Source of the DNA: CAZXFH01 sp964640055
GTDB taxonomy: Bacteria > Fidelibacterota > UBA2242 > JAFGTP01
Assembly (NCBI GenBank): GCA_964640055.1
Contig: CAZXFH010000015.1
Location: 1 to 64,000, forward strand
Length of the DNA stretch: 64,000 nucleotides
Reading direction: 5' to 3'
In this document: in pieces, positions 1 through 8,370 of the stretch
Numbering within the stretch: position 1 is the stretch's first letter
How the letters are laid out: every line of letters begins with the position of its first letter
Translations under genes and position numbers: made by a program
The notes under the pieces: model-generated
Told to the model about the DNA's origin: nothing
What the model saw: the letters and a program-made list of their open reading frames with translations, nothing else
The model's database searches: none

Positions 1-136
1 GAAAATTATGCTGTGTGACTTAACTATATGTCCATTTTTTTGTAGGAATTCCACCTTATCCGGAAAGCCTTAAAACTTTAGACTGTTTTAATTTATGCAA
101 TAATGAAATGCTCAATTTAAATATCTGGCAACATCC

Positions 137-165
137 TTGACTTTTTTTAAATAACTGTTTATCTT
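137..165 (+). promoter_or_regulatory. sigma70-like promoter upstream of the redox operon
   Basis: A -35 box TTGACT (137-142), a 17-base spacer and a -10 box TATCTT (160-165) sit about 220 bases before the first gene of the redox operon. A second, weaker candidate, TTGACA (193-198) with TATCCC at 215-220, lies just downstream. The match to consensus is direct observation; activity is inferred. Confidence 0.5.
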
Positions 166-218
166 GATTCAGAATTTATATACTCAATGCCCTTGACAAG
201 AATCATGCTTATATTATC

Positions 219-375
219 CCCTGTTTCAAAAATTCAGCGGGGTATCACGGCATGCCAAACAGGGATTAATGGTCCTGCGGGAGATTCTGTTTGTTTATCC
301 GCATCAGATTACCGGGGCATTCGCCAGGGTTCGCTGATAAGTATGCCGGGCTACCGATCAGAAAACCTTTTTAAT
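219..375 (+). promoter_or_regulatory. structured 5' leader of unknown class
   Basis: This gene-free stretch before the first gene can fold strongly. CCCTGTTT (219-226) pairs perfectly with AAACAGGG (257-264), enclosing the palindrome GGCATGCC (249-256). GGCAT (316-320) pairs with ATGCC (343-347). CTGAT (334-338) can pair with either ATCAG at 303-307 or ATCAG at 357-361, so two mutually exclusive folds are possible. I do not recognise a known riboswitch consensus. The rest of 1-389 is AT-rich and, apart from the promoters, shows nothing further. Confidence 0.35.
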
Positions 376-389
376 TATGGAGAAAAATC

Positions 390-944
390 ATGGCACCATG
401 TCAACACCTATGGAAAATGACTGACATTCAATTCGGCTTTATCATTTTTGAAAGATGCTCTCAATGCAATACCCTGCGCACCTATTTTTCTCCCCAGGAC
501 CACCCGGGTGTCGGCGACGAGTATCGTGAGGAGAAGCATACCTGGCGTTGCATGGAAAATGCTCAGTCCTTTCGTTTTAACCTGAAATGTAAGCAATGTG
601 ACAAGGTGGAAAATTTTTATGACCTTATGGGCTTTCTCTATTGTACCGGATGTTTACCCGAATGTGCCATCGAAAAAGAACAACAAAAATCCCTGCCCCG
701 GAAAAAATTTATTCTGGTGGCTTTTGGCCATCTGCCGCATAAAAAATCCTACCGCCTGGATCAGTCAAGACTGGACACCTTATCCGATTATTTTAATCAA
801 AGGCGGGACACTTCCCGTTCCACGGTATCGATTCTTTCCTATGATCTGATCGAGGATTTTTCGCGCTGTAAGGGCGAGTTTATACACGATTTCGGGATGC
901 TCTCCCTGAAACCATCGCCCAAGGAAAGAAAGCCCTTACTATAA
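390..944 (+). CDS. small zinc-knuckle protein, first gene of the redox operon
   Basis: A 184-residue protein of no recognised family. It has paired metal-binding knuckles: Cys4/His6 with Cys23/Cys26, and Cys67/Cys70 with Cys85/Cys88 (plus Cys92), so two zinc sites are likely. The C-terminal half is basic and polar without cysteine pairs. The start is supported by GGAGAAAAATC before the ATG. It lies 47 bases before a DRTGG-domain gene and is probably cotranscribed with the hydrogenase-like sensor and Nuo/Nfn genes. A role as an adaptor or regulator of that module is inferred from position only. No signal peptide or membrane segment is visible, so it should be cytoplasmic. Confidence 0.7.
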   Translation: MAPCQHLWKMTDIQFGFIIFERCSQCNTLRTYFSPQDHPGVGDEYREEKHTWRCMENAQSFRFNLKCKQCDKVENFYDLMGFLYCTGCLPECAIEKEQQKSLPRKKFILVAFGHLPHKKSYRLDQSRLDTLSDYFNQRRDTSRSTVSILSYDLIEDFSRCKGEFIHDFGMLSLKPSPKERKPLL

Positions 945-991
945 ACTGTAAAAAATATGTTTATCAACAAATATCTATAAGGAGATAATCA

Positions 992-1327
992 ATGACGACT
1001 AAAGAGTTGATCGAGAACCTTCAACTAAACCCCATCAGTCAATTCGCGCACCGTGAGATCAACGGCGTGTTTGTCTCTGACATGTTAAGCGATGTCATGG
1101 CCGGAGCGGAATCCGGCAATCTATGGGTCACGGTTCAGACCCATAAAAGTATTATTCCGGCCGCCAACCTGGTCGATGTTTCCGCCATTATCATTACCAG
1201 CGATAAAGAAATTCCCCCGGAAACCGTTGAGCTGGCCTCCAAACATAGTATCCCTTTGCTGAAGACGGCTCTGCCCACTTTTGACCTGGTTGGGAAACTG
1301 TACAGCCTGGGACTGGCTACTCAATAA
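992..1327 (+). CDS. stand-alone DRTGG-domain protein
   Basis: A 111-residue protein consisting almost entirely of one DRTGG domain, the alpha/beta fold also found beside CBS domains and in phosphotransacetylases. Its hallmark segments are VSDMLSDVMAG near residues 28-38, a central VDVSAIIITS strand and the terminal PTFDLVGKLYSLG. A strong ribosome-binding site, AAGGAGATAATCA, fixes the start. It is followed by a second DRTGG protein fused to an ATPase domain. Families of this type recur beside iron-only hydrogenase and NADH-dehydrogenase-like genes in anaerobes. A ligand-sensing role is plausible, but the ligand is unknown. Confidence 0.85.
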   Translation: MTTKELIENLQLNPISQFAHREINGVFVSDMLSDVMAGAESGNLWVTVQTHKSIIPAANLVDVSAIIITSDKEIPPETVELASKHSIPLLKTALPTFDLVGKLYSLGLATQ

Positions 1328-1382
1328 ATTCAGCCTGATTAATAACTTATCACCACTATACGGAATTGGAATGGATTAAACC

Positions 1383-2183
1383 GTGAAAGTCAGAACCATT
1401 AAACGAGCCCTGGGTGCCTCCGTTCTGGCCGGGGAAGATCAATTGGACAACAATATCGAAAATATCTATGCCTCGGATTTGATGAGTGACGTCTTGGCCT
1501 TTGGAATGCCCAACTCTATTTTGCTGACCGGACTGGCTACCCGACAGGCCATCATCTCCGCTCATATGGCCGAATTCAACGGAGTGGTCTTGATCCGGGG
1601 GAAACAGCCCAAAGATGGCGCCGAGGTCTTTGCCCGCGATCAGGGCTTGATCTTACTGTCAACTGATCTGGATATGTACGATGCTTGCGTACGTATCGAG
1701 ATGGCGCGCAACCAGCCGAGTTCTTCCATCAAAACCGACTTCACCTCACCAAAAAAAGACGAAATATTATTAAGTCATGAATTTAACATCAAGGGCACTG
1801 ATTTTGCCAATGCCGGGAGCGTGTCTACCGAGGTAAAGTCGATCCTGAAGAAAATCGGCATCGCTCCCAAATTAACCCGCCGGGTGGCTATTGCGACCTA
1901 CGAAGGAGAAATGAATGTGGTCATGCATGCTGAGAGCGCGACCACTCACTTGATATTAACCTCTAATATAATCAAGGTGATTATCGACGATAAAGGCAAA
2001 GGAATTCCCGATGTGGATGTGGCCATGCAAAAAGGATACACGACAGCTACGGAGGAGCAGCGATCCATGGGCTTTGGATCCGGTATGGGACTGCCGAATA
2101 TTGACAAAAACACCGATGAATTGAAAATAAACAGTGTCGTGGACAAGGGAACCCGGTTAGAGTTGATCTTTTTTATTAAATGA
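1383..2183 (+). CDS. DRTGG domain fused to RsbW-like anti-sigma/histidine-kinase-type ATPase
   Basis: Residues 1-110 form a DRTGG-like domain paralogous to the preceding gene (shared SDLMSDVLAFG pattern). Residues 135-266 form a GHKL ATPase domain of the RsbW/SpoIIAB serine-kinase type: N box E174-x3-N178, G1 box D203-x-G205-x-G207, and G2 box G230-F-G232-S-G234-M-G236-L. The phospho-acceptor histidine domain of a true histidine kinase is missing. The gene starts with GTG. Known RsbW relatives phosphorylate STAS antagonists or hold sigma factors. Here the fusion to a ligand-type domain, directly before a hydrogenase-like iron-sulfur protein, suggests redox-controlled signalling. The target is not visible nearby. 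Confidence 0.85.
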   Translation: MKVRTIKRALGASVLAGEDQLDNNIENIYASDLMSDVLAFGMPNSILLTGLATRQAIISAHMAEFNGVVLIRGKQPKDGAEVFARDQGLILLSTDLDMYDACVRIEMARNQPSSSIKTDFTSPKKDEILLSHEFNIKGTDFANAGSVSTEVKSILKKIGIAPKLTRRVAIATYEGEMNVVMHAESATTHLILTSNIIKVIIDDKGKGIPDVDVAMQKGYTTATEEQRSMGFGSGMGLPNIDKNTDELKINSVVDKGTRLELIFFIK

Positions 2184-2213
2184 GCTTTTTAAACCGATGT
2201 AAAAATTAATCCA

Positions 2214-3491
2214 ATGACCACTTATTATCATGCGCATCAAGTCAACCCCGATAAATGTCAGGGCAAAATGAATTGTCTGCGCAACTGTCCAACCCAGGCC
2301 ATCCGTGTCAGAGATAACACGGCCGTGATCAATGAAGAACTGTGTGTGGATTGTGGGAGTTGTATTTCGGTATGCCCAAATAATGCCATCATTACTATCT
2401 CCGATCCGCTGGTTGATATTTCAAAATTCAAATATAAAGTTGTGGTTCCTTCCCCTGTGGTATACAGCCAATTTGATGCTGACGTGCATCCCTATATAAT
2501 ACATCAGGCTTTCAAAGAACTGGGCTTTGATGAAGTTATTGATGTCAATACCACTACGGCGGAATTTGCGCTGGTATTATCAAAATATATAAAAAATTAT
2601 AAGGGTCGCTTACCCCTGATCTCCTCGCATTGTCCTTCCTTGCTGCGTTTGATCCAGGTCAAATATTCCGACTTGGTCGAGCATATCGTACCACTGGATG
2701 TACCCCGCGAGGTGACTGCCCGGGAGATCCGGAAAAATCACCCCCGGAAATTAGGTATCAAGTCCCGGGATATTGGTATCATTTATATTGCCCCCTGTCC
2801 TTCCAAGATCGTATCCATTAAACAACCGGCGGAAAAGAAAAAATCCTGGTTTGACGGGGCCATCTCCATTGGTGAGATCTATTCTGTTCTCTTTCCGAAA
2901 GTGATCACCCTGAAGAAAGATTTTGATATTAAAAACGTGCCGGCGGAGTTTTCTTTCAATGCCGGCTGGGCCACCCTGGGCAGTATGACCCGGGAAGCGC
3001 GCATGGAAAATTGGTTGGCGGTTTCCGGTATCAGTCATATTAAAAAAATATTCGATGACATTGAAAATTCCCGCCTGCGGAATGTGGCCTTTGTGGAAGC
3101 CCATACCTGTATGCTGGGTTGTATCGGTGGACCCTTTACCATTGAAAACCCCTATGTGGCCCGCGCCAACAGCATTAAACAGCAGTCCAAGTATCAGGAA
3201 CCAATTAAAGTAGATCAAAAGGGCTTAAGGAAAAAGTACAGGCAGGGCTACTATTTCATGGAGAAACCCATCCTGCCCCGTCCGACTCAATATTTTGATT
3301 CCGATCTGGAAACTTCGATTAAACGTCTCCGGGAGATCAACCACATCTATCAGAAGTTGCATCAGATAGACTGTGGTATTTGCGGAGCGCCCACCTGTAT
3401 GGCCTTTGCCGAAGATTGCGTACGTGGTGAGGCCAAATTAACCGATTGTATATTTTTAAAAGAAAAAAAGAACATTTCCGATGAGGAATAG
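2214..3491 (+). CDS. [FeFe]-hydrogenase-like iron-sulfur sensor protein
   Basis: A 425-residue protein in three parts: an N-terminal double ferredoxin domain (Cys15, 21, 25, 44, 47, 50, 54), a [FeFe]-hydrogenase H-cluster domain (about 75-310) and a C-terminal 4Fe-4S motif (Cys387-x2-Cys390-x4-Cys395-x16-Cys412) of the RnfB/CoFeSP type. The four H-cluster cysteines are kept: Cys140 (L1), Cys195 in APCPSK (L2), and Cys299 and Cys303 (L3). The proton-transfer cysteine of the TSCCP motif is His139. Position 18 of the first ferredoxin cluster is Lys instead of Cys. Loss of the proton-transfer cysteine is typical of sensory rather than catalytic hydrogenases. With the RsbW/DRTGG neighbours this points to an H2 or redox sensor. 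Confidence 0.85.
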   Translation: MTTYYHAHQVNPDKCQGKMNCLRNCPTQAIRVRDNTAVINEELCVDCGSCISVCPNNAIITISDPLVDISKFKYKVVVPSPVVYSQFDADVHPYIIHQAFKELGFDEVIDVNTTTAEFALVLSKYIKNYKGRLPLISSHCPSLLRLIQVKYSDLVEHIVPLDVPREVTAREIRKNHPRKLGIKSRDIGIIYIAPCPSKIVSIKQPAEKKKSWFDGAISIGEIYSVLFPKVITLKKDFDIKNVPAEFSFNAGWATLGSMTREARMENWLAVSGISHIKKIFDDIENSRLRNVAFVEAHTCMLGCIGGPFTIENPYVARANSIKQQSKYQEPIKVDQKGLRKKYRQGYYFMEKPILPRPTQYFDSDLETSIKRLREINHIYQKLHQIDCGICGAPTCMAFAEDCVRGEAKLTDCIFLKEKKNISDEE

Positions 3492-3504
3492 GAGTCATGG
3501 CGTA

Positions 3505-3957
3505 ATGACCGATAAATATCAAAAAATATTTGCCGATTATCGTGGTGTGGAAAGTGATCTAATCCCCCTCCTGATCCGTGCACAGGAAAAAGAGGGGTTT
3601 ATCTCAGCCGAAGCGATCCGGCATATTTCAGAATTTCTGCAGATCTCACAAAATCAGATTTACGGGGTCGCCACTTTCTATCCCAAATTCCGTTTTGATA
3701 AACCCGGTAAAAAAACCATCAAGGTCTGCATGGGCACCGCTTGTCACGTAAGGGGTGGCCAGTTCCTGGCCGACACAGTGGGGTGGAAAATTGGTGTCTC
3801 TATCGGGCAGACATCACCGGACAAGCGTTTTGATTTCCAGCGCGCCACCTGCCTGGGCTGCTGCACTCTGGCCCCGGTAGTGGAAATCGACAACAAGGTC
3901 TCCAGCCGTATGATGGTTACCGAATTAAAGCAGATATTGGAGGAGCATGACGAATAG
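3505..3957 (+). CDS. nuoE: NuoE/HydC-type 2Fe-2S thioredoxin-fold subunit
   Basis: A 150-residue subunit of the complex I 24-kDa family. The thioredoxin-like 2Fe-2S site is Cys75-x4-Cys80 and Cys116-x3-Cys120; the N-terminal helical bundle (1-60) contains the usual IYGVATFYPKF motif. An ATG 24 bases upstream is in frame but has no ribosome-binding site, whereas GGAG precedes the chosen ATG by ten bases, so this start is preferred. The gene overlaps nuoF by 11 bases. In soluble NAD-linked hydrogenases, formate dehydrogenases and transhydrogenases this subunit passes electrons to the flavin subunit encoded next. Confidence 0.92.
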   Translation: MTDKYQKIFADYRGVESDLIPLLIRAQEKEGFISAEAIRHISEFLQISQNQIYGVATFYPKFRFDKPGKKTIKVCMGTACHVRGGQFLADTVGWKIGVSIGQTSPDKRFDFQRATCLGCCTLAPVVEIDNKVSSRMMVTELKQILEEHDE

Positions 3958-5836
3958 TTTTACCCAGCGCGTGCGAGCGGCGCGTCAGCAATGGGCGGCT
4001 CTGGAATCCAGTAAAATTCCCGTGATCTATATCGGCACGGCCACCTGCGGACAGGCCGCCGGTGCAAAAAAAGTGCTGGAAACGGTCCGGCAAACCCTGC
4101 AGAAGGAGCACATCAAGGCCAAGATTCTGGCGGTGGGCTGTATCGGCCCCTGTTATCTGGAACCGCTAATGGATATCAAAATGCCGGAACAGCCGCGGAT
4201 TAGTTATGCCAACGTTAAACCGGAAAAAGTAAGAGATATTCTGTTCAGCCACATTAAAGAGGGACAGCCGCTGGAAAAATATGCCGCTGGACACTTTGGC
4301 AACAACGGGCAGCTGGACACAACCCGGATACCCCGCTTTTTTGATTTACCTATGCTAAAACCGCAAGTCCGCATCGTGCTGCGAAATTGCGGCTTTATTG
4401 ATCCCGCGAACATCGATCATTATCTGGCACAAGACGGATATCAGGGCTTGATCCAGGCCTTTAAAATGGGGCCTCAGCAGCTGATCGAAACGGCGAAAGC
4501 AGCCGGATTGCGTGGCCGGGGCGGAGCCGGGTTTCCAACCTATAAAAAATGGCAAATATGCCGGGATGCACCCGGGGATGAAAAATATATGATCTGCAAC
4601 TTTTCCGAAGGCGACCCCGGGGCTTTTATGAATCGCTCCCTGGCCGAAGGAGATCCCCATTGCATCCTGGAGGGTTTACTGATCGCCGCCTATGCCATCG
4701 GCGCGCAACGGGGCTATATTTACATCAATTCCGACTATTATTTAGCAGTAACCCGTCTGAAAAAAGCGGTTGAACAGATGACGGCCTATGGTTTACTGGG
4801 TAAAAATATTTTAGGTTCCGGCTTTGATTTTGAGGTGATCATTAAAGAAGGCGCCGGCGCTTTTGTATGTGGCGAGGAGACTGCCCTGATCGGAACCGTC
4901 CAGGGACAGCGCGGCATGCCACGGGCCCGCCCCCCCTTCCCGGCTATTTCCGGCCTGTTCAAGGCGCCTACCATCATCAATAATGTGGAGACCCTGGGCA
5001 CGCTGCCGAATATTTTACGCCACGGGGCCCAATGGTACCAACAATTTGGCATTAAAAACAACCGGGGTACCAAAACCTTTTCCCTGGTGGGATCTATCCG
5101 CCGCGGGGGGTTGATCGAAGTGCCGCTGGGGATTCCCCTGCGCACAATTATTGAGGATATTGGTGGCGGTTCCTGGAAGACCTTCAAGGCTGTTCAAACC
5201 GGCGGCCCTTCCGGCGGCTGCCTCTCCGCAGAATTCTTAGATATCCCGGTGGCCTATGAAGCCATGGCGGAAGCCGGTTCTATTATGGGCTCCGGGGGGT
5301 TGATCGTGATCGATAAAGACACCTGTATTGTGGACCTGGCGCTCTATTTTCTGAACTTCACGCAGAAAGAATCCTGCGGAAAATGTGTTCCCTGCCGGGT
5401 AGGTACCTGGCAAATGGTCAACATCCTGAAAAAAATTGTGAAAGGGCGGGGCGAAACCGGGGATATTAATCGTCTGCAGACCCTGGCGGAGACAGTCAAA
5501 CGCGCCTCTTTATGTGGTCTGGGACAAACCGCTCCGAATCCGGTGCTGACCACCCTGCGCTATTTCCGCAGTGAATATTTGATCCATCTCAAAGAGAAAT
5601 ATTGCCCGGCAGCGGTCTGTAAGGAACTGACCCATTATGAGATCATTCCGGAAAAGTGTAACGGCTGCCAGTTGTGTAAAGAGGTCTGCCCCACGGACGC
5701 CATTTCCGGCGCTAAATCAGAACTACACCATATCGACCTTTCGCGCTGTATAAAATGCAAGGCCTGTTATGAGGTCTGTCGCTATAATCCCCTGGCAGGC
5801 AATGCCATCGTATTTAGATCAAAACAAAGGGTATAA
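3947..5836 (+). CDS. nuoF: NuoF/HydB-type NAD(H)- and FMN-binding subunit with ferredoxin tail
   Basis: A 629-residue protein with the architecture of HydB of bifurcating hydrogenases. It has an N-terminal thioredoxin-like domain (Cys34, Cys65, Cys69), the FMN/NADH Rossmann domain with GRGGAGFP at 190-197 and EGDPGAFMNR at 221-230, an SLBB region (about 375-455), the N3-type 4Fe-4S site (Cys477, 480, 483, 523) and a C-terminal double 4Fe-4S ferredoxin (Cys571/574/577/581 and 601/604/607/611). The N-terminal domain lacks the first cysteine of the NuoE-like C-x4-C pair. It is the likely NAD(H) site and core of the complex. The ferredoxin tail, absent from complex I, favours a soluble bifurcating type. 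Confidence 0.93.
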   Translation: MTNSFTQRVRAARQQWAALESSKIPVIYIGTATCGQAAGAKKVLETVRQTLQKEHIKAKILAVGCIGPCYLEPLMDIKMPEQPRISYANVKPEKVRDILFSHIKEGQPLEKYAAGHFGNNGQLDTTRIPRFFDLPMLKPQVRIVLRNCGFIDPANIDHYLAQDGYQGLIQAFKMGPQQLIETAKAAGLRGRGGAGFPTYKKWQICRDAPGDEKYMICNFSEGDPGAFMNRSLAEGDPHCILEGLLIAAYAIGAQRGYIYINSDYYLAVTRLKKAVEQMTAYGLLGKNILGSGFDFEVIIKEGAGAFVCGEETALIGTVQGQRGMPRARPPFPAISGLFKAPTIINNVETLGTLPNILRHGAQWYQQFGIKNNRGTKTFSLVGSIRRGGLIEVPLGIPLRTIIEDIGGGSWKTFKAVQTGGPSGGCLSAEFLDIPVAYEAMAEAGSIMGSGGLIVIDKDTCIVDLALYFLNFTQKESCGKCVPCRVGTWQMVNILKKIVKGRGETGDINRLQTLAETVKRASLCGLGQTAPNPVLTTLRYFRSEYLIHLKEKYCPAAVCKELTHYEIIPEKCNGCQLCKEVCPTDAISGAKSELHHIDLSRCIKCKACYEVCRYNPLAGNAIVFRSKQRV

Positions 5837-8370
5837 TGAATTCAAGAAAAGTCACACTGAATATTATCATCGACAATAAACCCTATCAGGCCACCGCAGG
5901 GCTGACCATCCTGCAGGCCGCAGAGGAAAATGATATTTATATTCCCACCCTGTGTGCCCATAAGGATTTGTCATCCTACGGTGGTTGTCGCATCTGTATT
6001 GTGGACGTGGAGGGTATGCGCGCTTTTCCCACAGCCTGTACCACCCCTATCAGTGAAGGTATGGTGATCCGGACGCATACCATGCAGGTCCAGGCAGCCC
6101 GCAAAGAAATTTTACAATTATTCATGAGTGAACACCCTTCCAGCTGTTTAATTTGCGACGAGCGGGAAGAGTGCCTGCGTTATCTGGAAACCATTCATAA
6201 AGCCGGGGTAACTACCAGCTGCCGGTACTGCCCCAACAATGAGCAGTGTGAGCTTCAGGATGTGGTGGAATATCTGGGCATAGAGGAACTGGACTACCCC
6301 ATCTTTTATCGTAATCTGCCTCCGGAAAAACAAGATCCCTTTTATGACCGGGATTACAATCTGTGCATTCTATGCGGTCGCTGTGTTCGGATGTGCCAGG
6401 AGGTGCGCCTGGCCAATGTGCTGGCTTTCAAGCATCGCGGCCGGCAGACCGTGATCGGACCGGCCTATCACCGTAACCACTTTGAGGCCGGATGTGAATT
6501 TTGCGGCGCCTGTGTTTCAGTCTGTCCGACCGGCACCTTAGCGGAAAAAGCCCGTAAATGGGACGGTAAACCCGACCATGAACAGATCACCACCTGTAAT
6601 TTTTGCGGGGTTGGCTGTCAGATGCGCCTGTTGGTCCGGAAGGGACGTATCATAGGCAGTTTACCCCAAGAGGATCCTTTTATTAACCGGGGACAGTTGT
6701 GTGTCAAGGGACGCTTCGGGGTGGCCGAGATGGTTAATGGCTATCAACGCCTTTCCAGTCCGCAGAAAGCCTTTCAGGACACCCGGGTGGAAATTGATTG
6801 GCCGGCCGCTATCCGGCAGGCGGCCGAAAAGTTATCCCACTGCGCACCCCATGAATTTGGTATGCTGATCTCTCCCAATCTGTCCAACGAAGATATTTTT
6901 GTGGCCCAAAAATTTACCCGCATGGTCATGCAATCACATCAGGTTGACAGTGCGGCCCGTTTATTCTATGGTGCGGGATTCAATACTTATCTCCGATTAA
7001 TGCAGCAGGCTGTCCCGCTGACAAAGGTCAGGGATGCCGAGGTGATCCTCTGTATTGGATTGGATACCCGCTTTGGCCGCTCAGTGGTGGGGGTGGAATT
7101 GCGCCGTGCGCTCCATCAGGGCGCCCGCATCATTACCCTTAATCCGCGCAATCATAACCTTGCCCTGACGGCGCACAAATGGATCCGCAACCAGCCGGGT
7201 ACGGAGCTGGATTTGCTAAATGGCCTGCTCAGCCTGGTTCGTAAAAAGAATAAAACACCGGCCGCGGCGGATTTGCCCCCGAAGATTAAGGCTTGGGAAA
7301 ACGAACTGTTTGAAGTTGCACAACTCCTACAATCCGCCTCGCACTCCGTTATTCTGGTGGGTACGGAATTTATGCATTATCAAGATATCCACCCGATATT
7401 AACTGTCATTCAGCAATTAAGTATCAAAACCAAAAGTGGGGTATTGCCCTTACCCGCTCAAAATAATCTCTATGGTTCTCTGATCATGGGCGGATATCCC
7501 GAGATCCTGCCCGGCGGCTATTCTGCCCGGGATCTGCAACAGATAAAGAAACTCAATGCCCGTTGGCACCTTCATCTAAAACCCTATACACAAGGCTGGA
7601 ATGCGCTCGCTTTACTAAGGCGTAAGAAATTGAAAGTGTTATATCTGCTGGGCGAGTTTCCGCCTCTGGGTAAAACCCTTCCAACAGACTTTATTATATC
7701 GCAGAATATCTATCCACCCCCCGCCGGACTTAGAGCTGATTTAGTGCTCCCCGCTGCCGCCTTTACCGAAATTGACGGTACGGTGATCAATCAAGCCGGG
7801 CGTATTCAAGCCATCAACAAAGCCGTGGAGCCACCGGGAGAAGCCCTGCCCGATTGGCAAATCCTTGCTCGCCTGGCTCAAGAGATGGATGTAAAAGGCT
7901 TGGACTACCGGAATGTAGAGCAAATCCACACTGAAATGGCCACTTTTTATGACCCTTTCAAGGATCTGAAAGCGCCCGACCGAAATCCATTTCCGCTGCC
8001 GGTTGAAGTGGAGTTGAATGTGCCAAAACCCCGCCCAAACCCACTCAGTAAGCAGCGTAAAAAATATCCCTATATTCTGATGAAATCCATGCGGGAGCAC
8101 CTCTATAAAGGTACCCCGTTAACCAGGTGGGTGGATGGCGCACGTCGTATCTTCCCGGAGGGCCAACTGAATATCAGCCCCGCCGATGCCAAACAGCTGG
8201 ACCTTTCCGAAGGCGATCGGGTCGTAATGCAGGCTGCCCGCCGGGAACAGATTTGGCCAGTCAGAATTGCCCCGGAACTACAACCGGGTATATTACACAT
8301 CACCTTGTCGGCGGGAGAATTAAAAGGCCCCAATCCCCAAAGGGTAAACATAAGGAAAAAGAATGTTTAA
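5836..8370 (+). CDS. NuoG/formate-dehydrogenase-like large subunit without catalytic Sec/Cys
   Basis: An 844-residue iron-sulfur/molybdopterin-fold protein. Visible in order: a 2Fe-2S plant-type ferredoxin (Cys40, 51, 54, 68), a His-Cys3 cluster (His100, Cys104, 107, 113) followed by an extra Cys129/132/138 group, two 4Fe-4S clusters (Cys177/180/183/187 and 220/223/226/230), and a molybdopterin-oxidoreductase domain with its own 4Fe-4S site (Cys254/257/261/289) and a dinucleotide-binding C-terminus (about 740-840). Formate dehydrogenases place Sec or Cys in the D-x-x-A-R-x-U motif. Here the aligned residue is Phe377, so formate oxidation is unlikely. It is more likely an electron-wiring subunit, as NuoG is in complex I. 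Confidence 0.9.
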   Translation: MNSRKVTLNIIIDNKPYQATAGLTILQAAEENDIYIPTLCAHKDLSSYGGCRICIVDVEGMRAFPTACTTPISEGMVIRTHTMQVQAARKEILQLFMSEHPSSCLICDEREECLRYLETIHKAGVTTSCRYCPNNEQCELQDVVEYLGIEELDYPIFYRNLPPEKQDPFYDRDYNLCILCGRCVRMCQEVRLANVLAFKHRGRQTVIGPAYHRNHFEAGCEFCGACVSVCPTGTLAEKARKWDGKPDHEQITTCNFCGVGCQMRLLVRKGRIIGSLPQEDPFINRGQLCVKGRFGVAEMVNGYQRLSSPQKAFQDTRVEIDWPAAIRQAAEKLSHCAPHEFGMLISPNLSNEDIFVAQKFTRMVMQSHQVDSAARLFYGAGFNTYLRLMQQAVPLTKVRDAEVILCIGLDTRFGRSVVGVELRRALHQGARIITLNPRNHNLALTAHKWIRNQPGTELDLLNGLLSLVRKKNKTPAAADLPPKIKAWENELFEVAQLLQSASHSVILVGTEFMHYQDIHPILTVIQQLSIKTKSGVLPLPAQNNLYGSLIMGGYPEILPGGYSARDLQQIKKLNARWHLHLKPYTQGWNALALLRRKKLKVLYLLGEFPPLGKTLPTDFIISQNIYPPPAGLRADLVLPAAAFTEIDGTVINQAGRIQAINKAVEPPGEALPDWQILARLAQEMDVKGLDYRNVEQIHTEMATFYDPFKDLKAPDRNPFPLPVEVELNVPKPRPNPLSKQRKKYPYILMKSMREHLYKGTPLTRWVDGARRIFPEGQLNISPADAKQLDLSEGDRVVMQAARREQIWPVRIAPELQPGILHITLSAGELKGPNPQRVNIRKKNV

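Noticed and set aside
187..420. A 77-codon reading frame in the leader of the first operon
   Set aside because: It overlaps the structured leader and the first gene, has no ribosome-binding site and matches no family.
6949..6972. Possible hidden selenocysteine codon in the formate-dehydrogenase-like gene
   Set aside because: The codon at the catalytic position is TTC (Phe), not TGA.
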